64,000 nt of DNA from Emydura subglobosa (lineage: Eukaryota > Chordata > Testudines > Chelidae), in the NCBI GenBank assembly GCA_007922225.1, contig ML679956.1, forward strand, positions 79,155,554 through 79,219,553, read 5' to 3'. How positions within the stretch are numbered: position 1 is the first letter of the stretch; every line of letters starts with the position of its first letter. The notes beneath the pieces are model-generated. The model saw nothing but the letters and a program-made list of their open reading frames with translations. It was not told the origin of the DNA and did not search any database. This document shows positions 1-11,300 of this stretch, one piece after another. The position numbers and the translations under genes are program-made.

Positions 1-619
1 TTCCCTTCTGGAAGGACAAGGTGATTCAGGTCCTGACGGACAACACCGCCGCAATGTACTATGTCAACAGACAGGGCAGGGCTCAGCTCATTTCTCAGCC
101 CTCTGTTTGGAGGCGGTGGGTCTCTGGAATCTGGCAATAGGCCATGATATTCACCTGGTGGCCTCTCGCCTCCCTGGCATCAAGAATGCCACAGTGGACT
201 GGCTCAGCAGGTCCTTTGTAGCTTCCCACGAGTGGTCTCTCCACTCGTCAGTTGCCGACATGCTCTTCGGCGGTGGGGGTTTCCCCCAGTGGATCTCTGC
301 CTCCAAGGTCAACAAGAAGTGCAGCCATTCCGCTCCTTTCAGGGGCGGGACGAGGGGGCCATGGCAGATGCCTTCCTCAGTCCCTGGTCGGGCAGGCTGC
401 TGTATGCCTTCCCTCCCATTCCGTTAATACACAAGGTGCTATTAAGATCAAGACAGACAAGGTGAGGGTCATCCTGATTGCACCCGCCTGGCCTGGGCAG
501 CACTGGCTCATGACACTGCTGGAGCTGTCGGTCGTCCCTCTCCTGGAGCTACCAACGTGGCATGACCTACTTTCCCAGGACCGGGGCGCCTTCTGCACCC
601 GACCTGGAGTCCCGCCATC

Positions 620-1640
620 TGACAGCGTGGAGGCTGAATGGCTGAGCTTGGAGGAACAAGCTTGCTCGTCTCAAGTGCAAACTGTACTAATGAGTAGCAG
701 GAAGCCCTCCACGAGGTCAGCATATTTGGCCAAGTGGAAGAGGTTGACTTGCTGGGCCGCAGCACGGCAGATTAGGCACCACCAGGCGCTGATCCGGGTG
801 GTTCTAGACTACCTGTTGCACCTCAAGCTTCAGGGTCTAGGTACTGCCTCACTAAAAGTGCATCTGGCTGCCATCTCAGCCTTCCATCCCCCGACTCACG
901 GGAGATCAGTTTTTTCTCACACCATGGCAGCGAGATTTCTGAAGGGCACAGAAAAGCTCTACCCACAGGTCAGGGATCCCATACCCCCCTGAGACATGAA
1001 TTTGGTCCTCTCTAGACTCACGGGGGCAACTTGCCCACTTCTGCTACTGTTATGGAAGGTGGCCATCCTAGTAACTAGGAGGGTGTCTGAAAATCAGGGC
1101 ACTCACCTTGGAGCCGCTTACACGACTTTTTTATAAGGATAAGGTCCAGCTGAGGCCTCGCCCGGCCTTCTTGCCCAAGGTGCTTTCACAATTCCACACC
1201 AGCCAGGACATTTTCCTGCCAGTGTTTTTCCCAAAGCCGGACGCTTCCGAAAAGGAAAGGAGATGGCATATGCTGGGTGTACGCAGAGCCCTGGCTTTCT
1301 ACTTGGAGAGGATGAAGCCATTCCGTAAGTCCACGCAAGTCGCGGTGGCCGGAAGGATGAAAGGCTTACTTGTCTCATTGCAATGAATCTCCTCCTGGAT
1401 AACCGCCTGCATACGCTTCTGCTCTGAGCAGGCGAAGGTTCTGCTCCCAGGCAATGTCACAGCTCACTCCACCAGAGCGCAGGTGTCTTCTGCAGCATTC
1501 TTGGCACGGGTGTGTATGCAGGACATATGCAAAGCTGCTACGTGGTCGTCGGTTCGTACCTTTACATCCCACTATGCTATTTTACAACAGGCTAGGGATG
1601 ACGCCAGATTCGGTAGGTGGTGCTGCAGTCAACCGACCTA
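620..1640 (+). pseudogene. DIRS tyrosine recombinase, frame-broken
   Basis: This enzyme would integrate a circular cDNA without an integrase. The N-terminal core-binding part is in the frame that ends at 992. The middle part (FYKDKVQ..., about 1108-1386) is in another frame, and the catalytic Arg/Tyr part follows at about 1450-1640. ACKAATWS-type sequence and the HYA tyrosine context are recognisable. At least one frameshift and one stop interrupt it. Confidence 0.8.
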
Positions 1641-1717
1641 TGAACTCTAAACCTGCCTCCAAGGTATTACTTGCAAGTTACCTACAATGGAACGGACATG
1701 AGCCAGCAGTCGAAGAA

Positions 1718-2014
1718 GAAAAGATGATTACTTACCTTGTAACTGTTGTTCTTCGAGATGTGTTGCTTGTGTCCATTCCATGACCTGTCTCCACTGTCGG
1801 AGTTCACGGCAAGAAGGAACTGAAGGGGCGTAGGGCCAGCAGTGCCTCATATACCACGCCATGTGCATGGGGCTCCAGAGCCGGCCCTACAGGATCTGCT
1901 AAGGGGAAACATTTTCCAGTAACTGTGCACAGGGCGCGCACGCACCTACAATGGAATGGACACAAGCAACACATCTCGAAGAACAACAGTTACAAGGTAA
2001 GTAACCGTCTTTTC
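1718..2014. repeat. DIRS right terminus: 63-bp near-perfect inverted repeat
   Basis: 1718-1780 is the reverse complement of 1952-2014 with very few differences. The arms contain the TTCTTCGAGATGTG core found also at 54.9 and 55.1 kb. RNA from this stretch could fold into a long hairpin. Confidence 0.9.
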
Positions 2015-2306
2015 CCACTGTTGGGCTGGGTTTGAAGTGGCAGTGGAAGTGAGAGACTTTCTATTGCATTGCTAGACCCCAGAACCACCCAGGCCTCCTT
2101 TGGCTTTGTTCTGTATTGTGGACCAGACAGACGGTCTGTATCGGCCTTTCTAGCATGGTAGACTGGAGCCACTGCTGAATGACTCTCCTTTGGGGCCGTG
2201 CGAAGGGGCTGGCTGAGTTTGGACAGGGGTGACTTTGAGGAGACCAGGAATGAAGTGAAATGTATCTTGGGAGGGAGCTGAGCGGCTCTGTTGCTTTTCC
2301 TGGAAG
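2015..2306 (+). other. Intron remainder between DIRS and first PTPN23 exon in the window
   Basis: No open frame, RNA gene or recognised repeat seen. It ends in the acceptor of the 2307 exon. Confidence 0.6.
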
Positions 2307-2387
2307 GGCCAAGCTCAGGAGTGCCTCTTGGAGAAGTCAATGCTGGACAACAGGAAGAGTTTCCTCGTGGCCAGGATCAGCGCCCAG
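2307..2387 (+). CDS. PTPN23: PTPN23 exon: Bro1 domain, GQAQECLLEK... to ...ARISAQ
   Basis: 27 codons, phase 0 at both ends, acceptor tggaag, donor gtgagt. It encodes a Bro1 helix containing SMLDNRKSFLVARISAQ. It is the first PTPN23 exon in the window. No exon is seen between it and the DIRS element ending near 2014. Confidence 0.95.
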
Positions 2388-5300
2388 GTGAGTTACCCAC
2401 GGGAGCTCTGCTGCTCCAGCATCTTCCTCTCTGCTCCACTGCACTCTGCCCCAGTTACATTTGTCGGCCCCTCGACCATGATAGAGACAGATCCCCTCCT
2501 GCTGCCCCACCACATCCGAGAGCGACTCCACTGGAGCCTTTGGACCTGGGGAACCAGCGGAGGTGGTTAGGAAGCGGTGAAGGAAATCCTTCTAAACAAT
2601 CACAGCTGCTTGGTGCGTTGACTGTGCAGGCGGCAGGGCTGGGAACATCTGGTCTCTGCTAAAGTGTGAGGGCACGTGGGTAACGTTTTAAAGCCCAAAC
2701 CATTAAAAGTCTGTCTTAGCTCGGCATGATCTAGCCCAAATGAAGCGTGCGGGCTCACCCTTTCATGCGGCTGACTGAGACAGCCCTGCAATACCTGGGC
2801 ACCGGGTGGCAGCCAGAACTCCAGACTGCCTTTACTTTCTTGAGTTGCTTTCCCAGCTTCTCTGTAACATCCTTGGCCAGTGTGTTAACCTCGCTCGCTC
2901 CCGTGTGGAGAGGGTTGCCCAGTGGGGATGTAAGGTATCTCTGGGTCGTGCCATGAATCCACAGAGCCAGTGCAGAATGGAAGCAGCATCACCCTGGCTC
3001 AATAATCCCAGAGCACGTAACACACATTGCCAGTGAACCTGTTCTCCTCTCGCCCACTGTCACTCCTGTTTGAACTGGAGCTAGGGATTTCTGGTGGGTT
3101 TATGACGCTGTGAATCCTCCCCGAGATTCCTCTTGACAGTCTCTCTCCACATAGGTAGTGGACTACTACAAAGAGGCCTGCCGGGCTTTGGAGAACTCTG
3201 ACACAGCCTCACTGCTGGGGAAGATTCAGAAGGACTGGAAGAAGCTGGTGCAGATGAAGATCTACTATTTTGCTGCTATCGCTCATGTAAGTGGGAAGAA
3301 CAAGCTGTGCATTAGGCGTTCGACCCTGGCTAGCACCAGAGGAACGGCCAAGTATCCCTCCACTTGTGGATGGCTGCAGCTGCTTAAACCCACTGTGAGC
3401 TAGTGGTCACCATGGGTGTGGAGTTCCTGAGTCTACCTGGGGACTGGTGAAATTCACCTCTGGCTGGCTCTGCAGAGCTTCCGTCAAGTTCTATGGAGCC
3501 CTTCCCTGACTGAGGCCTGTGCCGTCAGTGATGGTGTGTTTCTTTGCAGTTGCATATGGGAAAACAGGCTGAGGAGCAGCAGAAGTTTGGAGAACGAGTA
3601 AGTAAAGGGTTTCTGCTCAGGGTTGGTTAATGCTCCAGGCTGTAAACCAAGTTCCATCTCCTGGTGGATTGACCTTTAACCCTTTGAGGAGGTCAGGCTC
3701 AACTGGGGGAACTCAACTGTCCATGAGACTGAGGACACATTTAATGCTTCGGTGTCTGTTAAACTGTAACTGGGAAGTGCTTGCCTCTTGTGAACCCATA
3801 CCTGGGACAAAGCACAGATCAGTCTCGCCTGTTCTACGGGAACTCGGGCACCATCTTTGCTGTTACTGTACAAATGACCAGCTAGGCGTGTTCTTGTGTC
3901 CGAAAACTCCTGGCTGGCGTCCTGCCAACGGAGGGAGCAGTCGGCCAGCCAGAGTAGAGTTAAGGCTGACAGGTTGTATATACTGGTGAGTGTGACTTAC
4001 AGACCCTGTTGTCAGAAGAGAACCCACACTTGCATGAATGCCATTTTCTATGTGATTGCCCTGGGGTGCAGTGGAGTCCCCTCCAAGATCTCAAACACTG
4101 AGGTGACCCACAGGATGGGACACTTGTCCCCTCGTGATGACGTCCACTGTGGAACCTGGGCTGGTAGAGCACCAGCGTGTCTGGCAGTAGCTGGATCCCT
4201 GAAGGAGTTGTGTGTGGCATGGCATTTCTCATAGACCTTCTTTCTTTAGGAAATATTGCATGGTTGGCTCATGGGCATAGTACTTTCAGACGGGTTGCTT
4301 GGTGGTGCTATTAATTTGCTGCTTTTTCTTAGAAGGCCTCATTGTATTTAATGGCCCTGGATCGTCCTAGGGATCTTTACTTGGGGTTGGCTGCATGTGA
4401 CACAGCAGGTGTGTGTTCTTGGGACTTTTCCAGACTTTTCCAGGAGTTGGCAGAATTTATCTCCACTTTCTCCGCAGGTTGTCTACTTCCAGAGCGCCCT
4501 GGATAAACTCAATGAAGCGATCAAGCTGGCAAAGGTAAGCTTGTTTCTGGGCCGTGGTACTGATTGCCTTTACGAAACCCATAATCAGTCAGCGGGGCCG
4601 TTTTGGGCCTGACTGTCCAGCAGTGCATTAATATCATCTTACCAGTGGCTGCTCTGGGACCAGCGCTCAGATCACACTTACTGAGCGTTCTTGTAGCGAG
4701 CGACCAACTCTGCACTTTTGCCAAAGTGTGTTCCTTAGGATTGTAGCACCAGTGACACCTGTGCTTCCAGAATGAGACGTCTGCTCTGTGCCATCGGAAT
4801 GGGGATGGCTATCGTCCAGGTGGTGAAAAGCATTGGTTTCTGGCCCCAGCAGTTCTCAGGGAAACTTTCCGAGCGCCAGCTCAGTGAAATAACTTCCCAA
4901 GGGAGGTGGTGGAAGCCCCATTGCTTGAAAGACTAACAGATGGACAATAAGGGAGCAGTGGTACACTGTCAGGGAGAGAGGCTAGATGGGACCCAGCAGG
5001 TCTTGTCTGTCTCTTGACACTGAGAAGACTGGCCCCTAGAATGGGTGAATTTGGCCCATTTACGTCACGTGATGCAGACAAGATGTCGGTGGCATTTATG
5101 TTGCACAGGGGCGTGGAGAGGCCAAGTGGGTTGTTGAAAAGCTCTTGGCATTGGCCTGTCTCTGCCCCATTGAAGTCGGTGGTTTAACTGCCTTTGGTCC
5201 ACAGGATGCAAAGCCGCACAGCAAACTAACGGCAGGGCTGGGAGTCCCCGGTCCCAAGCGTCTTGCTTTAACCACTGTCACACAGCCTCTTGTGCTGCAC

Positions 5301-8300
5301 TCCTTGTGTCGGGCCCCCTGCTGAGTCCCTGTGCAGCATTCCCACGGTGTGTCCTGGCCCCGCAGGCTTAGGCCTAACGCCAGCTCACCACCTTGGAGCG
5401 AGAGCCCGTGTTTGACACTTGTGGCTGAGGAATTTGCACAGGATCTACCTGCCTGTTTGTGCTGTCTCCCGAATCCCAACTGTCCGGCTTCAATAGGAAG
5501 TCCGAACGCAGCCAGGGACTGGTGCCTGCCAGAGTCTGCAGGCAGCCTGAAACCATAGCTCTGAGCTGTTCGCTGCTCCGTTCATCTCTGCTGCAGGATG
5601 ACTGGAAATTGGTTAGGGGGAAAAGAGGTGGTGTTGAGGGTTGCCCGGTTGCTTCTGTCTCCAGGTCACAACTTGGTTTGTGGTGGGTAGCAGGATGCAG
5701 CATTAAAATGGGTGTTCGAGGTGTTATGTCGATTGTGGCAGGACTGGTGGTGTTAACTCTTGTTTTTCGCCTCTTCTAGGGTCAGCCGGAAACAGTGCAG
5801 GAAGCCCTGAGATTCACCCTGGATGTGATTGGGGGCAAGTGAGTCCGCAGCAGGAATTGCCTCTGGGGCTCGTCTCTCCTCTGTCAAACCTGTTTACTGA
5901 CTTTCTCTCCCCCTCTGCTGGCTCTGGGGAGCTTTGTCACATGGCTTTTCTCTTTGCGAGGTCTCAATATATAGGGCCAAATCCGCGAATGCTGCTAGTG
6001 AGCGTAGATCTGTTCTGTGAAGGTTCTTATCACGCTGCCGCCACTGTAGCATCTGCGCGCCCTGAGCAGCACGTTACGTGACGTAGCTAACAGTGGTCAC
6101 ACGTGATTCCTCCTCTCCCCAAAGGGTACTTGCGGGAGTTGTACCCAGTGAATGGCTGGTGGGGATCAGCCTGTAGGATAGAGAAGTCAGGTAGTGTCTT
6201 CTGGGGGGCTTCCAATGGGCAGCAAAGCTCTCTTCTTGAGCCTCCTGCCCGCTTAAACCAGCCAAGCTCACTCCCTGAGTCCCAGCCGGGTCCCCCCTCC
6301 CCAGACTCATAGTTCACTTGTTTTTAGGTACAATTCGGCCAAGAAGGACAATGACTTTATCTACCATGAAGCTGTCCCGGCTCTGGAGACCCTGCAGTCA
6401 GTGAAAGGTAAGACAGGCCACATCCTTCAGTCTGCTGCCGCCCAAAGCTCTGTCAAACCATGCCAGGGCTGGCGCATGAGCCTGCAGCCGTGTGCAGTCC
6501 AGGCACCGTGCTAGCGTGAGGAGGCGGTGATCACTGCGTGGGGAAGAAGCTACTTGAAAGGGCAGCACTTGGATCTTTGCACAGATATCTTGGTAGTTGG
6601 CAGCGATGAGAAACTACTGACCCAGCAGCACGTGGCAGGCTTGGTACCAGTCTCTGCCCCCTTAGCGCCACTGATGCCTCTCATGCCATGAACTTCCTGC
6701 TCCTGGGTCTCCATAGCAGCTGCTGGAGGCGACCAGCTGTTGGTTACTTTGATCTGCGTTGGGTGGCAGATGCAGCCCTAAGAACAGCCTCGGGCATGAG
6801 GGGAAAAGCCGCTCCCTTGACTAGAGTAGTGTGGAGCCATCGGCGTGAACATGTTCTGTTCTCTACCCAGGTGCCACCCTGGTGAAAGCCCTCCCTGTCA
6901 ACCCCACTGACCCAGCTGTCACGGGCCCCGATATCTTTGCCAAGCTGGTGCCAATGGCCGCCCATGAAGCATCTTCACTGTACAGGTGAGTGGAGGGAAT
7001 CTCCCTAGCAAGTGCTTCCCTCGGCAGTCTTCCCAGCAGCCACCACTGGGCGTCCATGCGCTCTGTAGCGGGAGAGAGCGGATCCAGCCTCTGTGCCGGG
7101 AAGCTGGATCCAGTGATTCGTTGCCAGAAACTGTGCAGTCTCCAGTGCTGGGGCATGTGAGGGGGGATGAGGGGACACCTCCCTCCTGTAGGAGGCCGAA
7201 TAATCGGAGAAATGTCCCCAGACAGATCAGAAACCTCCCTGCCAGGGGCTGGGTCCCTGGTGCCTTCTGGTGGAGTGGCCAAAACAGGACGCTAGGCTGT
7301 GCCTGAGCCTGTGCTGAAAGGGCTGCTCCACAGGCTCTGATCCTGAACGAGGGCACTGCTGCCTTCCAGTTCAGCTTCCCAGGAGCTCCTGGAACGGGAG
7401 TGCTGGCCCCTGGCTGGCCGGAAAGGGCCAGCTGGGCCCACCACCAGAGGGAATAACCCAGCGGCTAGAGAACGCTCCAGTCATGAGCAGGGCACCCAGC
7501 GGGGCTGTCAGTGGTTGTAAGTTGCCTTCACTGGCAGCGGTTTTCTTGGGCACTGAGGGGTTTTCTCCTTTGTGTCCTAGTGAGGAGAAGGCCAAGCTGC
7601 TGAGAGACGTGATGGCGAAGATCGAGGCCAAGAACGAAGTCCTGGAGTACGTGTGGACGTAACCCCCCGTGCTAGTGCAGTCTTTCCTCTCTGATTGTGG
7701 GCAGAGTTGGTCTCTGGCCCTGTGCACACCCAACAGGCAGGCCTGCCAAAGGGGGGGAAGGGGTCATTTGCCCAGGAGCCCAGCAATTTTAAAAGGTCCC
7801 GGGCGGGTGGGGTAGTTCCATGGGCAGTGGGTGAAGCTTCCCCATGGAGAGGCTAGCTCCCCATCCCGCGGGGCCCTCCCCACCACGCTCCAGCCTAGGC
7901 TTGGCCCACTTGCTACGTCATTCTTCTCTCCCCCCTCCCCCTTGCTTGGCCTCACCACCTCCTTGCTCAGCCTCCCCTCTCCCCCCCCCACCCGCCATCG
8001 CTCACCTCCTTGGCGGCGGGGTGTGTGTGGAAGAGAGGAGGGGGCTTAAGCGGGGGTGGGAAGGCTGAGTGGGGGGGGGGGGGGCCTGGGGTGGAGTGTG
8101 GGCAGGGCCATGGGCATAAGAGGCAGGAAGCGGAGCTGGTGCCCCAAGTGGGAGCTTCATCCTCCGCCCATGGTCGTAAACCTCCCCCCTCCCTTTCTGG
8201 GGGGCCATTGACTGTTCTGCCGGGGGCCCAGAGTTACTATTGGTGGGCCTGGCACCAGTGTAGGGTTCCCCCGTTGTATAGCTGTTCTGTGTTCCCCATC

Positions 8301-11300
8301 CCTGCTCATGGGGAGTGAGCTCCGCTCCCTTCAGCCATGGCAACCGAAGGGCAATGGAGCATTGCGAGATCACTTCGCAGGGATAGCGGCTCTGTCGTGG
8401 GGAGGGGGCAGATTGCCAAGGGTGACCCAAGGCACAGAAGGAAGTGGGGCAGGTGATTCGGTAAATGATGCCCTTCCCTGAGTCAGGACTGAACCTGTCC
8501 TTGGGGATGATCTGGAAAACAAGGCACAGGTGGATGCTGGAGTTCCCAGGGCCCATTCCCAGCAGCTGGGGCACTAACCCTGCATTCGGGCCCAGTTCCA
8601 GTTTGGCTAATTACATTTTACTTCCCTGAATTTGCCCTGCGGTTTCATTTGACTGTGTGGTGCTCATCTTCACTTCCTCTCCTGGACCATATGATGCGGT
8701 ATATGTGACTATGCTCCTCCCCAGAGCTGGCTGCGTTCCAGTGCTGGTGGAGGTGACCATGGGCTGCATGTTCACTAAAGTCCTTTGGGATCCGTCCAGT
8801 TTCTCATTTCTCAGACCCATGATCCTGGCTTCCAAGAAAATGGACAGTCTGCAAATGCTCCCACCCCCTGGTGTGGTGGGGCTTTGGCTGGGAAGGGTTC
8901 TACCGCTGCTCGAAGGGCTTTGCTTTCTGTCCGCAGCCAATTCATGGACTCCATGCAGCTGGACCCCGAGACCGTGGATAACCTGGAAATGTACAACCAC
9001 ATCCCTCCAGTCCTGATGGAGAAATGCGCCGCGCTCAGCGTGCGGCCAGACACGGTGAAGAACCTGGTCCAATCCATGCAGGGTAAGATCCCAGTGGCGT
9101 GTAATGGGGGAATCCCCCATGGAGGAAAGGCCAGTGAGTCATGGCAAGGGGTCTTCCTAGGGCCTGCAAATCTGACTCCTGGGCTCTGTTCTCTGCTCAG
9201 CGGCTGATTGACGAGCTGTCTTCTGTCTCTGTGCCTCTGCCTCCCCCTTGTATGCTAGCGAAATCTGCTGAGCCGACGTTGGAAATGCTGGGATGAGGGG
9301 GATCGTTCACTACTCCCCCCGGCGGAGCAGGCTGCTTCTCCAGTCGAGTTCTGGTGTCTTGCCCAGCCTGGTTCGAAATGCCTCCCGTGTCCTAATGCCT
9401 CTGGTTCTCTGCCCCCTCCAGTGCTTTCGGGAGTCTTCACAGATGTGGAGGCCTCCCTGAAAGAGATCAGGGACCTCCTGGATGAGGACGAGCTGCAGGA
9501 GCAGAAGCTGCAGGAGCTGCTTGCGAAGCCGCCTCAACAGCAGGGTCCTCCTAGCCCTTCCTCGGGGCTGGCAGAGGTCAGCAAAGAGTGGGCCAAGTAC
9601 ATGGAGGTGCACGAGAAGGCCAGCTTCACCAACACGGAGCTGCACAAAGCCATGAACCTGCACATCAGCAACCTGCGCCTGCTGAGTGGGCCCTTGGAGC
9701 AGGTGCGGGCTGCTTTGCCCACGCCCAGCCTGACCGAAGGTGAGCGCTTGGCACTGTGGGGCGCTGAGCCTTTCCCTCCCTCGGGGAGGTCTGGTGGGGT
9801 CAGAGCTCTGAGCTGCTCTGGACTTGCCGCGCCGAGGAGGAGTTAATGCCGAGGTCCTGCAGAGGAACATCCCGGCTGTTCTCCTTCCAGGGTCTTCTCT
9901 GACTTTTCCTGCCCCAGAAGAATGAACCCGTTCCTGCTCCAGACCCCAAGCCAGTGCCCCCCCGTCCCTCCCAGAACTTCCCTCTGGGTCTTGCTCTGTC
10001 CATGCCTTGGGCCCCAGCTGGGTCCCTCTGCAGCGCTTTGCAGATCTCAGCCTTGTGCCGGTTCCCAGCCTGCTGGGTCAGGAATAGCTAGTGATGGGGA
10101 CGCAGGCTGGAGTTCAGGAGGCAGGCTGGGTTGAGACCCCAGGTGAAAGTCCTGACCCACCCCACTTCCGAGCTTGGGAACAGCCCCCGCTACTCCCCCA
10201 GCGCTTGCGTAAGTCAATGAACGAGCCGGCTATTGACTCTGGGAAAGCTGTGGAGCGCCTGGGTGGCTCAGAGACGCAGCTGAGACTTGCAGTGCTGCGA
10301 GAACCTCCAGCCAACTCAGGCCGAGCGAAATGGCTGCAGGGCATGGGATTAACTGGCCAGTCAGCGACGGCTTAGTTTAATGGCAGTCTGGTGACAGGAC
10401 CAAAGCAGCTTTGCTGCTGCTCGTGGAGCGTGGGGTGACGATCTGTGGGTTGCGGGGGCGAGGTAGGTGGAGTGTAAAGGGCAGAATGGAGCAGGTGGTT
10501 CTGGCTCCCCGGGGCGGAGTAGATCTGACGACAGCAGCTTGCTTGTCTTGCTGTGGGGCGGGGTGAGCTGAATTTGCCAGTCGCCTGAATTTCAGCCGGA
10601 GACTGTTTCCAGGAGCCCCGCGTGGCTCTCGGACCCCACAGCGTGTCTTGAGCAGGGGTCAAACATGGCGCTGGAGCAAGCGGGCCGGGTTCCCTGCCTA
10701 TGCGAGGCTCGTTTTCCTCCTGGATGGTGGCTGTAGCTAGGTGAGCCGGGTGAACGCAGCGTAGGAACCTGTACGGACCAGAACTCCTTCGTGGCTCAGG
10801 GAGCTCCCCAGGGTAGTGACGACTGTCCTTCCTCCCGCAGATGACAAGCAGGTGCTGCAGAACCTGAAGCGGATCCTGTCCAAAGTGCAGGAGATGAAGG
10901 ACCAGCGGATGTCCTTGGAGCAGCAGCTCCGCGAGATGATCCAGAAGGACGACATCACCACCTCCTTAGTGACGACCGACCACTCAGAGATGAAGGTGAG
11001 GCCCTGGGACTGAGCTGAGCCCGTTCACATGAGGAATCTATTACGTTCCAACAGACGTCAAACCCGCTCACCCGCCCCTTGCCTGCCAGCCGCTTCATCT
11101 CCTTGGCCATCTCCGTTGCTCTTCTCTGCGTTCCTCCAGTGTGCTGCTATCTCTGGTCAGAGCTGACGGGGGGGTGATTCCACCCCAAGCCATAGAGAGG
11201 ACCTTGCTCGCCCTGCTATGCATCGTGCTTCTGTCTTGGCCTGTCCCTGTCCCTGTGTGATGTCACTGTCCCTCTTCTGTGCTTTTTTTCTAGCCTCTAG

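Larger units (their letters stand above)
1..2014 (+). mobile_element. DIRS-type retrotransposon, 3' part (RNase H end, tyrosine recombinase, terminal repeat)
   Basis: The element runs off the left edge. Bases 1-150 encode the RNase H end (VLTDNTAAMYYVNRQGRAQ). From about 620 to 1640 a tyrosine recombinase is readable in pieces across frames: SRKPSTRSAYLAKWKRL, then YKDKVQLRPRPAFLPKVLSQ, then AHSTRAQVSSAAFLARV and FTSHYAILQQARDDARFGR. The change of frame and internal stops mean it is not functional. The right end is a 63-bp inverted repeat (1718-1780 and 1952-2014) around a roughly 170-bp loop. No LTR is seen, as expected for DIRS. It lies in a 5' intron of PTPN23 in the sense orientation. Confidence 0.88.
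2388..8936 (+). other. PTPN23 introns in the Bro1/V part
   Basis: The intervals 2388-3154, 3598-4477, 4535-5779, 5839-6327, 6408-6870, 6986-7580 and 7647-8936 are introns. Apart from a CR1 fragment near 4885 and C/G-rich low complexity at about 7930-8090, I see nothing functional. The small open frames here are chance. Confidence 0.7.
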
